From assembly GCF_032118995.1 (NCBI RefSeq), contig NC_092649.1, forward strand, positions 25,816,427-25,880,426: a stretch of DNA of 64,000 bases. The letters run 5' to 3'. The notes beneath the pieces were generated by a model. The model did no database searches and was not told the DNA's origin. It saw only the letters and a list, made by a program, of their open reading frames with translations. A program made the translations under genes and the position numbers. The DNA comes from Asterias amurensis. Taxonomy: Eukaryota > Echinodermata > Asteroidea > Forcipulatida > Asteriidae. Shown here piece after piece: positions 39,795-52,000 of the stretch (positions are counted from its first letter, which is position 1; every line of letters starts with the position of its first letter).

Positions 39795-39963
39795 AGGAGA
39801 CTTTTGAGACGCTGGCGGCAGCAGATATAACAGTCCTTTTTGTTGCGGTTCTGAGCGAGGGCGCACATGCTAAGGATTGTGCACATTGGTCTGAGACGCG
39901 CACTACTGGTGAAAACTACTGGTGAAAAAGAACTGTCAAAAAGTCTCCTGTCCAAAAGTCTCC
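39795..39963 (-). mobile_element. GGGAGACTTTTG TIR element, copy 2, in the LEMD3 3' UTR region
   Basis: The termini AGGAGACTTTTGAGACGC and CCAAAAGTCTCC are inverted. It is opposite in orientation to 33929-34077. It lies between the LEMD3 stop codon and the first AATAAA, so it would be carried in the mature mRNA if that signal is used. Confidence 0.75.
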
Positions 39964-40009
39964 AAGTGACAATGTGTATGGAGTGACTCATGTTTGAAGA
40001 TTGCTGTTC

Positions 40010-40015
40010 AATAAA
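40010..40015 (+). terminator. candidate LEMD3 polyadenylation signal AATAAA
   Basis: This is the first canonical hexamer after the stop codon, 545 bases downstream. Alternatives are ATTAAA at 40735-40740 and AATAAA at 43876-43881 and 43900-43905. Sequence alone cannot choose among them. Confidence 0.4.
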
Positions 40016-41410
40016 ACAGCAGCTCATTGCAGACTACTCTCAGAACACATTTCACTGTTTGACCCCCTCTTTGTGTGGATCATTGTATTCTACTTTTAAA
40101 AACCTCTTTCTAACCATATGCATTTTATAACAAACGGTTACAAACATTTTGTATAGACCAACTAGTCCGATCCAAGGCAACGTGTTCCTTTAAGAACCAA
40201 CAGCAGACAACTATGTCAAGGCCAAGTTTGCGCAAGGTCTACTGTCAACTATAGTTTGACAAAGTTTGTCCAAACTCTTTCCAGTCAATATAGTTGGTCT
40301 TCGCTTTGACTATTTGGAACCAACCTACCGGGCATAGTCCCAACGCCCTGAGATGACATGACGGAAATGACTCGCACTTTATTCAATGTCTGTGCGCATG
40401 CCCTACATCACATAACAGCCACTTGTTAACCATCGTTCATTGCGCGAACTTGACCCTTAGCTGAATTTTTGAAGTTTGACATAAGCCTGAGGAGCAATAG
40501 TGCCATAGGCGCTTTGGCTTGGGGCTCCAACCGTGGTTTTTCTAAAAAGAAAAAAAAGAAGGAAAAAAAGGGCACACATTGGGTCAGTTCCCTGGAAATT
40601 GCTTTCACTGCTCTTAAAAAGAGTATCTTGGCGGAACTATAGAACTTTGTCGGTGCATTTACTGCTGTTGAATAAGAAACCTACTTATAAATATTAAACT
40701 GTACAGTTTTGTTTTTGATTTTCTCTTTTCTTTTATTAAAGAAAAAAGTTAAAAAGTACTGGTCGTAATGTTTACGTAGAATGTACAAAGACGGAAATTA
40801 ATTGGTTATATGGAGGGTATAGATTTACAGAAAGAAGTAAACAGTGATTGTAAGGTTGCAATTGCTATGGGTGTGGACTTTTGGGGCGGAAAACAGTTCT
40901 TAAAGAGAGAACAAGTTCTGTTATTGGAAACTTTGTAAAGACTGTGTATGGAACGCCTTGAACGAGTTGTGTGTAACGTTTCTCAAGCATAGAGGTCATT
41001 AATCACCCTGCAACAATCATGGTCTTATCCTCAGTACAATTATATTATGTTGCTGCCATCTTGGTCATGCTCCCTGTATCCCATAACAGTATTGGATGCT
41101 AAAATACATTGTATATAAGGGAACCTGACTATTTCTCCTTCCAGCCTCGGTTTGGCTACATTGGTTTGAATGGGAAAACATCAAGGTCTGGTGCAGTCTT
41201 GCATGGCAGATGAACCTTGAATGGTAGCTGTTTCCTCCGACAGCATTTCTCGTTTAGTATCCCTTCTGATCTGATGTCCCAGCACATGGTACCAGTAAAG
41301 GACGCAGAGCTGCAGGCTCTCCCTTACTCTGCAGCCTGATCCAAAATTTCCCTGATTATAATAACTTTTTCCCTAGTTTGTTGAAGGTAATTCAATGTTT
41401 CTATCGGATT

Positions 41411-42075
41411 GCAAGATTCAAAGGTTGGTCGCTGTGAGAGGCTTTTCCCTTCCTGTGTTGCCTGTAAACCGGTATGGGACTCACAGTTTGAAGGGACGAT
41501 TGTGGCTTATAGCAAAAGCATCTTGATAGCCCATGCGTTACCCAAGATCTTCATTAAGGATTGGTCCATGATTGACGCAAGATTCAAAGGTTGGTCGCTG
41601 TGAGAGGTTTTTCCCTTCCAGTGTTGCCTGTAAACTGGTATGGGACTCACAGTTTGAAGGGATGATTGTAGCTTATAGCAAAAGCATCTTGATAGCCCAT
41701 GCGTTACCCAAGATCTGCAGTAAGGATTGGTCCATGGTTGACGCAAGATTCAAAGAGTGGTCGCTGTGAGAGGCTTTTCCCTTCCAGTGTTGCCTGTAAA
41801 CTGGTATGGGACTCACAGTTTGAAGGGACGATTCAATTGGTTTGTAGCAAGAACATAAGGATAGCCTATGCGTTACCCAAGATCTGCATTAAGGATTGGT
41901 CCATGATTGACGCAAGATTCAAAGGTTGGTCGTTGTGAGAGGCTTTATCCTTCCAGCGTTGCCTTTAAACCGGTATGGGACTCACAGTTTGAAGGGATGA
42001 TTCAAGTGGCTTGTAGCAAGAACATCTTGATAGCCCATGCGTTACCCAAGATCTGCGTTAAGGATTGGTCCATGA
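41411..42075 (+). repeat. four-copy 166-169-bp tandem array
   Basis: Units start at 41411, 41577, 41743 and 41912 with GCAAGATTCAAAG and share GGTATGGGACTCACAGTTTG and CCATGCGTTACCCAAGATCT. The last two units carry a small insertion (CAATTGG or CAAGTGG). One reading frame stays open for 50-60 codons per unit, but I see no protein family in it. Confidence 0.95.
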
Positions 42076-44401
42076 TGCTGATGTAGCTCACTGAGAAATT
42101 AGTCTCTTTGTTTTGTTGTGTGGGGATACTCTGTATTGTAGATAACACAGATATTAACCTCTACCTCTGAATGTAGGTGGTCTTCCTTGAAGTTGTGCGC
42201 CACCTGTAAGGAAGGGCATTGATATTTCCTCGTTAAAGTCAGGGAGCGGGGCAGAAATGGCCGACTAAATTTCCGTCTGTACTTCTGCACTCTTTACATG
42301 TAGTCAAAAGACTGAAATACAGTCCTGTATAATTGTGTACATAGCATTTTTAGTGGATATAACGTAGTATTCTTCTGGAATCAGTAGTGTAACTAGAGTC
42401 GGTGGACAGGATTCTATAGGAAGTCATCCTTGCAGAGGTTCGGGTGGAATCTTGAAAACCACCCATTTTTGTTGAATATTCAATTTAGTTGTACACTTAG
42501 TTGATTAACTCATTCTAGAATTATGTTATTCTGTTATTATTATTTTTTTGTCTGGAGAAAATGCATTGTAACGTGTTAATTTTTTTGATAGGTTGTCTCA
42601 TTTGAGGTTTTTTTCTCTCCATTATCTTATCTATAAAAGCAGTGCTCATTTTCTCTTATATTACTGGAAGACTGGTTATAGCGCCCTCATGTGCTGATAG
42701 CAAGTGGAACAAGTGAATGAATTCAATTCTATTTGTGCAGCAATGTTTTCTAAAGTAATTGGAACTGAATGGCAATTGCAATTAAATGATCAGTTGTAGT
42801 AGAACGAGTAGACATTTCTCTGAATAATGGCATTAAAAGTGCATTCTTAATCTCATATGAACTCAATTTACTTATTGACTTTGTATGAATTACAGCAACA
42901 ATCATCTTTTGCCTTTTTCAGTCAAGTAGGTCTTTGAACATTCTATTGACCCCCAGAACAAAATGTCCAAGAACCAATCTCCATAATGATATTCGCATTC
43001 ATAGCTCACAAGTTTTGGACATTTAGACTTTAATCAGTCTCTCCCCTGCGATTGGATGTTGAAAGCCAAACTGTGGATGTGGAGGTGGGCGGGGGAAGTC
43101 TGGAGGGGGAGGGGGTAATCACGGTTTAAAGCTTGCCAACTGGGTGTCAAACAAAGATCATTCCATGATGGTACTAGCTGAAATGTGTAAGATGGTAGAA
43201 TTTTGCAACTGCTTGTCAACTTGGAAGGAAGCGCAGACTTTATGCCCTCAAAGATTTTAAGCCCACACACCTGAAATTGGTGAATTTTTTCTTGACAGAG
43301 TGATTGTGGTACATTATGGCATGGCTAGGTTTAAATACTAAACATTTAATGAAGTGGTAAAACCACTTGGGTTTTGTATGTATTTTGGATGGTTTTAAAT
43401 TGTCGTATTTGTTTGGTGAAAGCTTATTTTGTTCAGGGACGCAGATCCCCAAGGGGACTTTTTGATAATATTTAAATAAGTGTTTCTTTGGTTTGAGGAT
43501 AGTTAGAAGATAAATGCATGGATAGGTTTTTTTTTCACTACAATAACTGGCAGTCAGTTTAACTGATTCATTTTTTGAAAATTTTGCTGGGTGGTGATGA
43601 TGAAAACAGTCGTTGAATTCAGATCCTTGCCGTGGTTTCAAAACGGTCGACTGAACTGTCACGACTGTTTAATGACTGTCAACGTGAACCCCACCTTGAT
43701 CCCATTCAAGTTGGAATGGTGTACATAACTTGAAGTATTACAATTTAAATATGACAGGTGTCACAGTGTGTTTGGTAAAGTTAGCCCAGCACTTGTTTGT
43801 TTTTGTTTATAAACTAAAAAGATGAATTGTCATGTGTTTAAAACTGTTTACGGTACTGTATTTATATTTACTACTAATAAATCAAATACATTTAGTATTA
43901 ATAAATAATTCAGTGTCAAGTTTTTTTAGTTTTTTTGTGTGTGGGTGACTTCTATAGCTTGACTACATTAAAGACAGATGGAAACTGAGAGGGGAAAATA
44001 ATAATGCTCATTTTGCTCAAGTTTTACAAAGTAAGTGCAGCAAAATACTTTGACCCAATCTGTTTCATTCTGTTTTGCACAATTCCTGAAATTTCATGAT
44101 ACAAGAAGATCGTAACGGGAAATGGTGTAACGCTTTCCCTTCGAGTCGGGTCGGAAACGCCCTGAGGACCGATTAATAAGAGTGATCCAACAAAAGTGCA
44201 ATAATACTTGTCAAACCCCTAAGATTGTATAACACAACTGCACACTGCTTGCGCAAGTCGACCGAAAGTGCAGCTTGTCAATTCCTCCATGGGTCAATCG
44301 AAACACATATCGAAAGCTTACGTCACTGTACGTTTATCCAATGAAATCAATGCATCAATGAAATCACTGGTTCTATCAAACTAATACCTGTCATTTTTGC
44401 A

Positions 44402-44623
44402 TATAAAGGCTGGGGACCATGGAATCCGCTGTATTTTAGACCACGTGAGGGCGCTCGCAAATATCACCACATGTAAACCACATAATGTGATTTACTCCGT
44501 TTATCGTCTGCACAATTTAAACGTAGGCGTTCTGTCGTTTCTGCACTAGTTTTAGCTGCTCAAATGTTGGTTCTTGACATGCAGAAGAGGAGCTACTGAC
44601 AATAACACAGAGCTTGCAAAAAG
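44402..44623 (+). promoter_or_regulatory. candidate promoter and noncoding first exon of the downstream gene
   Basis: TATAAAG at 44402-44408 is followed about 35 bases later by CCACGTGAGGGCGCTC, with an E-box. An AAAAAG|gtaagg donor follows at 44623-44624. A matching acceptor, TGTGTACAG, precedes 45349. This would make a short noncoding exon splicing to the exon that holds the ATG at 45832. Inference from signals only. Confidence 0.35.
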
Positions 44624-44752
44624 GTAAGGATGCCGTCCTGGCAGGGAAGTTCTTTATTTATACATAATAACCGGTCACGACACTCGTACAACTCACAGCA
44701 TGCAAGGCCTGCTGGCTGTCTGACTGTTTTCCTAAAACAAAAGACTGGTTGA

Positions 44753-45010
44753 AGAAGGCACTGGAAACTATTGGTAATTACTCAAAATATTTGTCAGCAT
44801 AAAAACTTACTTTGTAACGAGCAATGGAGACTGAGTTATACATCAGATCATCACACAAATTAGTGCAACAATGGTGGTAATTCCTGTCATTATTCTCTTG
44901 CAACTTCGATGACAAAATGAATGAGCCCAAATTTTCACAGATTTGTTATTTATGCAAAGGCCTATGTTGGGATACATGTCTTTCACATAGGTCTCCGATG
45001 CCTTTCAAAT
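44753..45010 (-). mobile_element. TTAA MITE subfamily, heavily decayed
   Basis: AGGCACTGGAAACTATTGGT, TTGTCAGCATAAAAACTTAC and CGAGCAATGGAGA begin it, and AGCCCAAATTTTCACAG is near its end. The middle is deleted. It lies in the proposed 5' intron of the downstream gene. Confidence 0.65.
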
Positions 45011-45831
45011 ACTCATTCATACCTGGGACACATTTATAACCAGACACAACAGTAGGAGCCACTATAACCCACCTCAGAAGTAATTACAGACCGGTGTGTA
45101 CTGCACCCAGAATTGACACAACACTGATGATAAAACTGAGCAGACGATAAACACAAAATTGAGCGGGCTTTCACGCACGGCAGAAGCTACGGTGGTTTGG
45201 ACCCACTACTATACTGTGACATACTATGACAGCATTGCCCGAGGACCAATCAAAACCATTATTTGAAACTCCATCAGACAATGCATGTGTTTGGGTTGTT
45301 TAGCTGTTTTACATAAATGTATTACATTTACCCTATTGTTGTGTACAGGCGCCACAGGTGTTACCAGCGTCAGTGTGGACCAGTGGAATGTTATGGATTA
45401 AAATGACCGCCGGGTTCAACTCTTTTTAATGGAAAATTTAGGCGGTATGAAACTAGAGAAATTCCCCAGGCATTGGACGCAACCACTATGGAGTAGTAAC
45501 AGTTTCTCAACAGTTCGTTCCAGACGAGATCATTGGGGGCAGAACTGCCGTAAATGTCAGCACGTCATGTCGATTGAAACGTACCTGATATGTCAGCCTA
45601 CGCGGGATGTGATTAAAACCACAACTAGAGCACACGACACAAATCATTGTTGCACGAGTGTCAAACTGAGATAAATGGTGTCTCTTGAACCTCACGTTTT
45701 GTTAACCATGGAATCAGACAACAACCCCGGATAAAAGCTCTGTGGAATATTACTCCGAACACCCCGGAAAGGAATATAGTATTTCGTGGTCAGGATGCAG
45801 TTTGCTGGCTGAATTTTTGGGTAGCAAAATA

Positions 45832-46078
45832 ATGCCTCCACCGCCACCGCAGAGGTCGGCATCCCTGCCTACTCGTTGCCGGACCGTCATCACGGAGAGT
45901 GTCACCCTCCAGTCGTCGGTGTCTTCCCCGTTGCAAGGAGCAAAAAGACCCGCCCGTAGTCCCTTCGAGCGACGGTACACACCCATTCGTCGGCATGGTG
46001 GTGGGGCATTCCCAAGTTCTTTGCGGAAGGATGGCCGAAATGTACCACTGGATTACACCATTCGGAGTGGATACAAAA
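45832..46078 (+). CDS. downstream gene, coding exon 1
   Basis: The ATG at 45832 has A at -3. The exon encodes MPPPPPQRSASLPTRCRTVI, then a Ser/Arg/Pro-rich stretch ending VPLDYTIRSGYK, with donor AAAAgtaagt. An in-frame TAA at 45703 closes the frame upstream. A short upstream ORF (45708-45734, MESDNNPG) precedes it, if the transcript covers that region. GC content is higher than in the flanks, as in other exons here. Confidence 0.55.
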
Positions 46079-49000
46079 GTAAGTTGGACAACTCATCTTT
46101 ATTATTTTAGCCATTGTGTTGTAGGCCTATCCGACCACCACTTTATAATTATAAAAACGTAGTATTTAATAGGTATTTCTGGACATTAATGAGTTAAAAA
46201 GTGGTAGTCGGATTCAGCATATTTCCCACCATTATTATGACTAATTGTCCCAATAAAAATACCACAACATTCCATTGTTATTAATATGCTATTGCAGCTA
46301 TTGTCTCAAGTTGTGATAAAAGTTTACATGGGCCTTGACCCCAGTGATCTGTATTAAACAAAAACATTGTTTTTAGAAAGGTTGCAGTTACTTTTCGCTG
46401 TAGTGAGTTTCAGGGAGCTATAGTTACTGTAGGTTTTCGTGTCTCAACTATTTTATGAGACAACATTAATGTGCAGTTTATTCGTCCAGAATGTTTGGAG
46501 CTTGCTTTCAGTTCAGGACCCACACACCATACATGTTGTTTTAAGCTTGTTCGAAACTACAGAGAAAACAGTAATGTGTAACTTGGTCCGAATGTTCGGA
46601 GCTTGCCATCCAGACCCACATACCGTTCATATTATTTCTTAAAAGCTTGTAATATAATTTCGCAATTCAAGTAAGGTTTCACACAGGGAGCCATATACCT
46701 TATGCCTTATTTAGTAGACCTGCACTGTTCAAAATTGTGTATGTTATAAATACACAGGAGAAACTTCTGTAATTAAAGAAAGTTACAAGAAATATACCGT
46801 AGAACAAGAATAAGTTCAAATTTTTACAGATTTTTTTTTAATGTGTAAATTAAAGTCCCGAATGTTTGAAGCTTGCTTTTTAGTTCGGAACAACATACCA
46901 TTGCGTAAAAAAAAAGCTTTGTTTTCAACCGCCCAGCCTGGCCATAATTTCATTTCTGATAAAGAACCAAATAACAACAACCTGAAGTGTATTGAGTTAA
47001 AGGCAAATACCACATGCCATAATGCGTAACCCTGCAGGGAAAACGTGCGACAGCTGACTGGGCCGAGCGAAGCACTAAATTATGTAGGCCAACTGCTGTC
47101 TACTCTATCTCTAAACATCGAGTCCATACTAGCCCATTTACTATTAATTATAGAAATATATTAGTACTCAGAATTTACATTGTTTTGTGGGCGTGTGTAT
47201 GTAAAGTGTAACAATAGCACAGGCCAGCTGGTGCCTTGATTACAGTGCATGCTATGCGGTTTTCCAAAATCAATTAACGCACTTGATGTGTGTAGGCCTA
47301 GTTTGCAACGTTAGGGATTTGAATGCATTGGGGCCGTCAAAAACTGGCCACATGATGAGTGTTGGATTTTATATGATACAAAAGACCCCACTTATGAAAG
47401 TTTAATATCGGGAACATTCTTTGGACGTATGAGTTTGTATGCTCATAATGCAAACTATATTCGACCCACATAATCAAAAACTATTTGTTTATTAAAATTC
47501 GGAGTTAGCAAGCCATTTGGGAGTTCATGTTTAGGTTAGTTATTAATGTCTAAACTGAGACTGCCTGCAGTTGTAACACAGTATAGTGTAATTTGGGGAT
47601 ATCTTTACCTGGTTTTCTGTGCCATATTTTGAGGTAAATGATTTTCTGCTCAAATTCCACGCTATCTCTAATTATTGCTTCATGGCATAAAAATAATTAA
47701 AAAAATGAATAAAAAACAACGTGTAAATAAAAATCTTGTACAATATTTACATGTTGTCTTCCTGGAACAATGTTCGGCATCAAACTTGTTTGACGTAAGG
47801 CCTAATAGTTGTACCCCCCCCCCCCCACAAACAAACAAACGAAGACAGGGAAAATTTGTCACGGGTTTCAACTCGGATTCTGCGCCATTTTGATATACAC
47901 ATGTGTAATTATTCTAAATTAGATTTCGGACCTTACGAACCCAGTCAACATAAAACCGTGTTTGCAACTGAATTGTAAAGTACACAAACATGAGCATAAC
48001 ACCCCACCACTTGTGTCCACAACTAGCCAGTCAAAATCAAAATACATGAAATAGCTAATATTGGAATGGGATACATTGTTTTTAGAGAGCTACAAAAAAA
48101 ATTGACGTGGCGATAGAATGAACACACCTGTGGACTGACATGTGGTGAAGGTGAAAATGTTGCACCATGCCTTTAAATTTAAACTCATCGTATTTTGATC
48201 AATGGAAATAATCTCAGGAAGTATAGGTAGTGAAGCCGTTTACAGCACAATACAATTACGGTGCCTCTGGCAATTTGGTCTGAACCGAACAATACGAACA
48301 TTATTACATCAACCGACATGGAACACAAAATGGTTTGTGACGGCCTGTGGAAAATGTTTGCTCACTTTGGAGAGAGATGGAGCACATGACATCGAAGGAA
48401 ACAATTCAGAATGGGGTTTCTTTCCTAAATTACTGAATAGTTTATAATTATATCAGGTAGTCCTATACCATATCCTTTTACATTTTGAAAGCATAAAGTT
48501 TAGCAAACCTGATAAAATCTTTATAGTAGCCGCATTGTCAAATCCGTACTCTGAAAATACGGAATTTCCGCATTCCTAAAGGAACCTTTATAGCATCAAT
48601 AAAGTATACTTTCTTCCTATAAAAAAAATCATAACTGGCTCTTTGTCAGCAACAATGAACGTCTCACTGCTTTATCATAAAGGAATGTAAAAGGACCGTA
48701 AAAATGCAGAATGTGTGGTATTTTGGCTATCGTCGTCTGCTGTAAATTAACCACGTGTCGTGATTATTGTAAAAAAATGGTAAAAAGTATATGGCGATAT
48801 TGAAAACACCGCCCTCTTCTGACAAAAAATACTTATTAATTTTGCAACACAGAATCTTCTTTATAAACACAACAAGGACCGATGCACCCATGTGTGAATC
48901 AATATAGACCCTATTTCTAAAACATTGAGCAGAAAATTTGTTGATTAAGGCATGGTATACACGTACTGTTTATAGTTGCCAAATTCCAGTATCCTCACTC

Positions 49001-52000
49001 GGTTTCACGAGGCACGAGTTTCTGATGGGACGGATCGGGTTGTTCTTCACTCTAAAAACTCTTGGCTCAGAACTGATCCGGAGTCCAGGTTCTGTGGGGG
49101 CTTGACCCTCTTCTTGGTCAGTATGACCCGGAATCTGTGTCACATGACTGACGCAAGTCCTTTTAAAACCAGTTTTAGGGTTAGTGTGACCTCTGGTTGT
49201 CCCCTGGGACCAAGACGAAGTTGTCTCTGATATTGCCAGTGCACACATTATCAGCAGATAAACGTAAAAACTGCTTTGTATAAAAATTGCTCTGCAAAGC
49301 CACGTTCATCATTGTCTGCACTGGACGTGCTTTGCTCCTTTGGCAATGCGAAATATAGCTGTAAAGCTATCGGGTTCCATAAACAAAACAAGTCCAGATT
49401 TATTGATACATTACACAGGTTGACAGTAACTACACTAGTTATAGCTCCCCCTGCGAGTATTTTCAAGTAAATGGACCCCAGAAATGGCCATTGTGACATT
49501 ATTACACGCATATTATTACACCATAAAATATTGGGCCGAGGACGTTCCCACAGCGCCACCAGAGTCGTCTAGTTCCCAGGGGTCTGATTGTATAATCAAC
49601 AATGTGAAATGGATCTTTTTGTTTCATGCTCCCAACTAACCGGCTGGAACCCCGTTATATGAGACTTAGGCGCCTTTCTGATTAAACACAGGTTAGACTC
49701 GCTTGAAGTGGACTTGAACTTGCTGTGCTCTTCGTGCCTGTGGGACAACGTTACCTTTAAAGACAGTGGACACTATTGGTAATTACTCAAAATAATTATT
49801 AGCTTAAACCTTTCTTGGTGACGAGTAATGGGGAGAGGTTGATGGTATAAAACATTGTGAGAAACGGCTCCCTCTGAAGAGCCATATAGTTTTCGAGAAA
49901 GAAGTAATTTTCCACGAATTTGATTTCGATACCTTAGATTTAGAACTTGAGGTCTTGAAATCAAGTATCTGAAAGCACACAACTTCGTGTTACATGGTGC
50001 GACAAGGGTGTTTTTCTTTCATTAATATCTCGCAACTTCGACGACCGATTGAGCTCAAATTTTCACAAGTTTGTTATTTTATGCATATGTTGAGATACAC
50101 CAACTGTGACGAGTAGTCTTAAACAATTACCAATATTGTCCAGTGTCTTTAAAGACAGAGCAGTCAGTTAAATTTGCTTTATGAAGGATGACTATTGATA
50201 TTTAAGTTTGTGAAAGGAGTTTTTTTCTCGGCTTCTTAACTTGTGTCGGCGTTTCTTTAAAGGGAAATATATAATCACTCTTATAATTGGCAATAAACCA
50301 ACTTGTTTGTTAGAGGCCTACAGTATACAGAAGCTTTTGATATGACGCTTTTTTGAGAAACTGTGCACTTCGAAGTAATGTATATGTCAGTTTTATGTCC
50401 CAAGTTTTGAATTTGAGAATCGTTATTACATGCAGAAAGTCTTTACAGATTGTGTATAGACCCTCTAGGGATTATTTAAAAAAAATTAAAGGTAGACGGC
50501 CATTTCTCTCATGACAATTTTGTCTTTTGATAACGATCAGTCATCAGGCTACATTCTCATAGTATTGGTATGTGATTCATATACACACTATAGTACAATA
50601 CTGAAAACTATTTTTGGCATAAAAACTTAGTTGGTAACGAGCAATAGAGTGCTGTTGATAGTATAAAACACTGTGCGAAACAGCCTCCCTCTGAACTTCT
50701 GCTGAAGTGATGTTGGTTTTTTTTGAGAAAGAGGTAATTTCTCACTCGGATATTAAAAGAGTTCAGGCCTGAAGCCCTTTATATGCATCTGAAAGCACAC
50801 ATATTATTTGTGCAACAAGGGTGTTTTTCTGTCATTATTTTCTTCCGACTTCGATGACCAAGACTGAGCCCAAATGTTCACAGACTTGTTATTTCATGCA
50901 TTTGTTTGGATCCCAAATGAGAACACTGGTCGTTGACATTGCCAAAGGTCTCCAGTGCCATTAAAACATATTGAGCTCATGATGGGATGAATGGAATTAT
51001 TCCTGAAGATATTTAAAACATCCACGCGCAGTCTGGAATAGTTAAGGGGTTGGGTTAAAAGAAATATTAAATATAACACCATCAATAATAAACTATGTAT
51101 TTATCAGAGCTAAGACTGTCATTTACATGTCATCATGGGGAATTAAAACTCTTCAATATTGCTTCAATTTGTGTGTAAAGTGTGTGTAAACAAAATTTCA
51201 ACAACTGCAAACGTTGTAAAGAGTAAATAAAGACACAATAGACAGCAGGGCCTGGAATCGTTGCCCCTGGTCTTGGTCGTGGTGCCACTTCAAAAGTATC
51301 CCATTGACGCTAAGATTTCCCAAATGGAACGGAAGTGCCCTTTACACAATGAAAACGGCCTTAACCCCCTCAGAGATGCCTTAATGGAGGGGTGGGGTTG
51401 TAACATGTCCCCCGTTTCTTTTTAAACGATAAAACAGGATATTTTGATTGATGTACCTTTAAGATTTTTTAATGTGAACTTGACTTCAATCTTGCTCGTC
51501 ATGCACATTGTACAAACTTGGAGAACGGTACATACACCCCAGGGTTTAAACCGATCGTCTTTTGTGTACATTTCCCAAGTCGCCCATAAACGCATTGTGC
51601 TTACTATGTCAGCAAAGGCCAAGTAAATGAAGAATGCCCAGTCAAACCATAAAGCAGTGACTATGATCAAACAACCATCCACATTCAGCGTCATCACATT
51701 CTAATAAGCCACATAAAAGGTCAATAGGTGTTTGATTATGTGGTATTGAAAACTACAAGACAATAATAAGTTCAACATACATCGAAGAAAAACAAAATCA
51801 CAAGAGGGCGCTATTCAACGAATCCAGCCGAATCCACGTTGATAACGCTGTGATTTACAAAGTCAGTCTTTATGGACGAAGTAAGGGCTCACCACTAGGT
51901 AGGCAAAGATCCACAAGTAAATTGATTATCACAATTTTGAGGCCTTCCTAAACATTATAAATTTTTGAAGAATGTTAATTGAAGTACATACAACAATTAG

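Larger units (their letters stand above)
39466..44400 (+). other. LEMD3 3' UTR and intergenic region
   Basis: It contains a TIR element (39795-39963), candidate poly(A) signals, a dispersed repeat at about 41050-41190 that recurs at 62525-62700, and the 166-bp array. The stretch 42080-44400 has no repeat or gene I can name. Confidence 0.55.

Noticed and set aside
41409-41938. Open frames of 64-79 codons repeated in the 166-bp array
   Set aside because: They are the same repeat translated; no start context, splice signal or recognised domain.
43240-43662. 140-codon minus-strand frame
   Set aside because: Low-complexity Lys/Asn-rich translation of AT-rich DNA with no recognisable motif.
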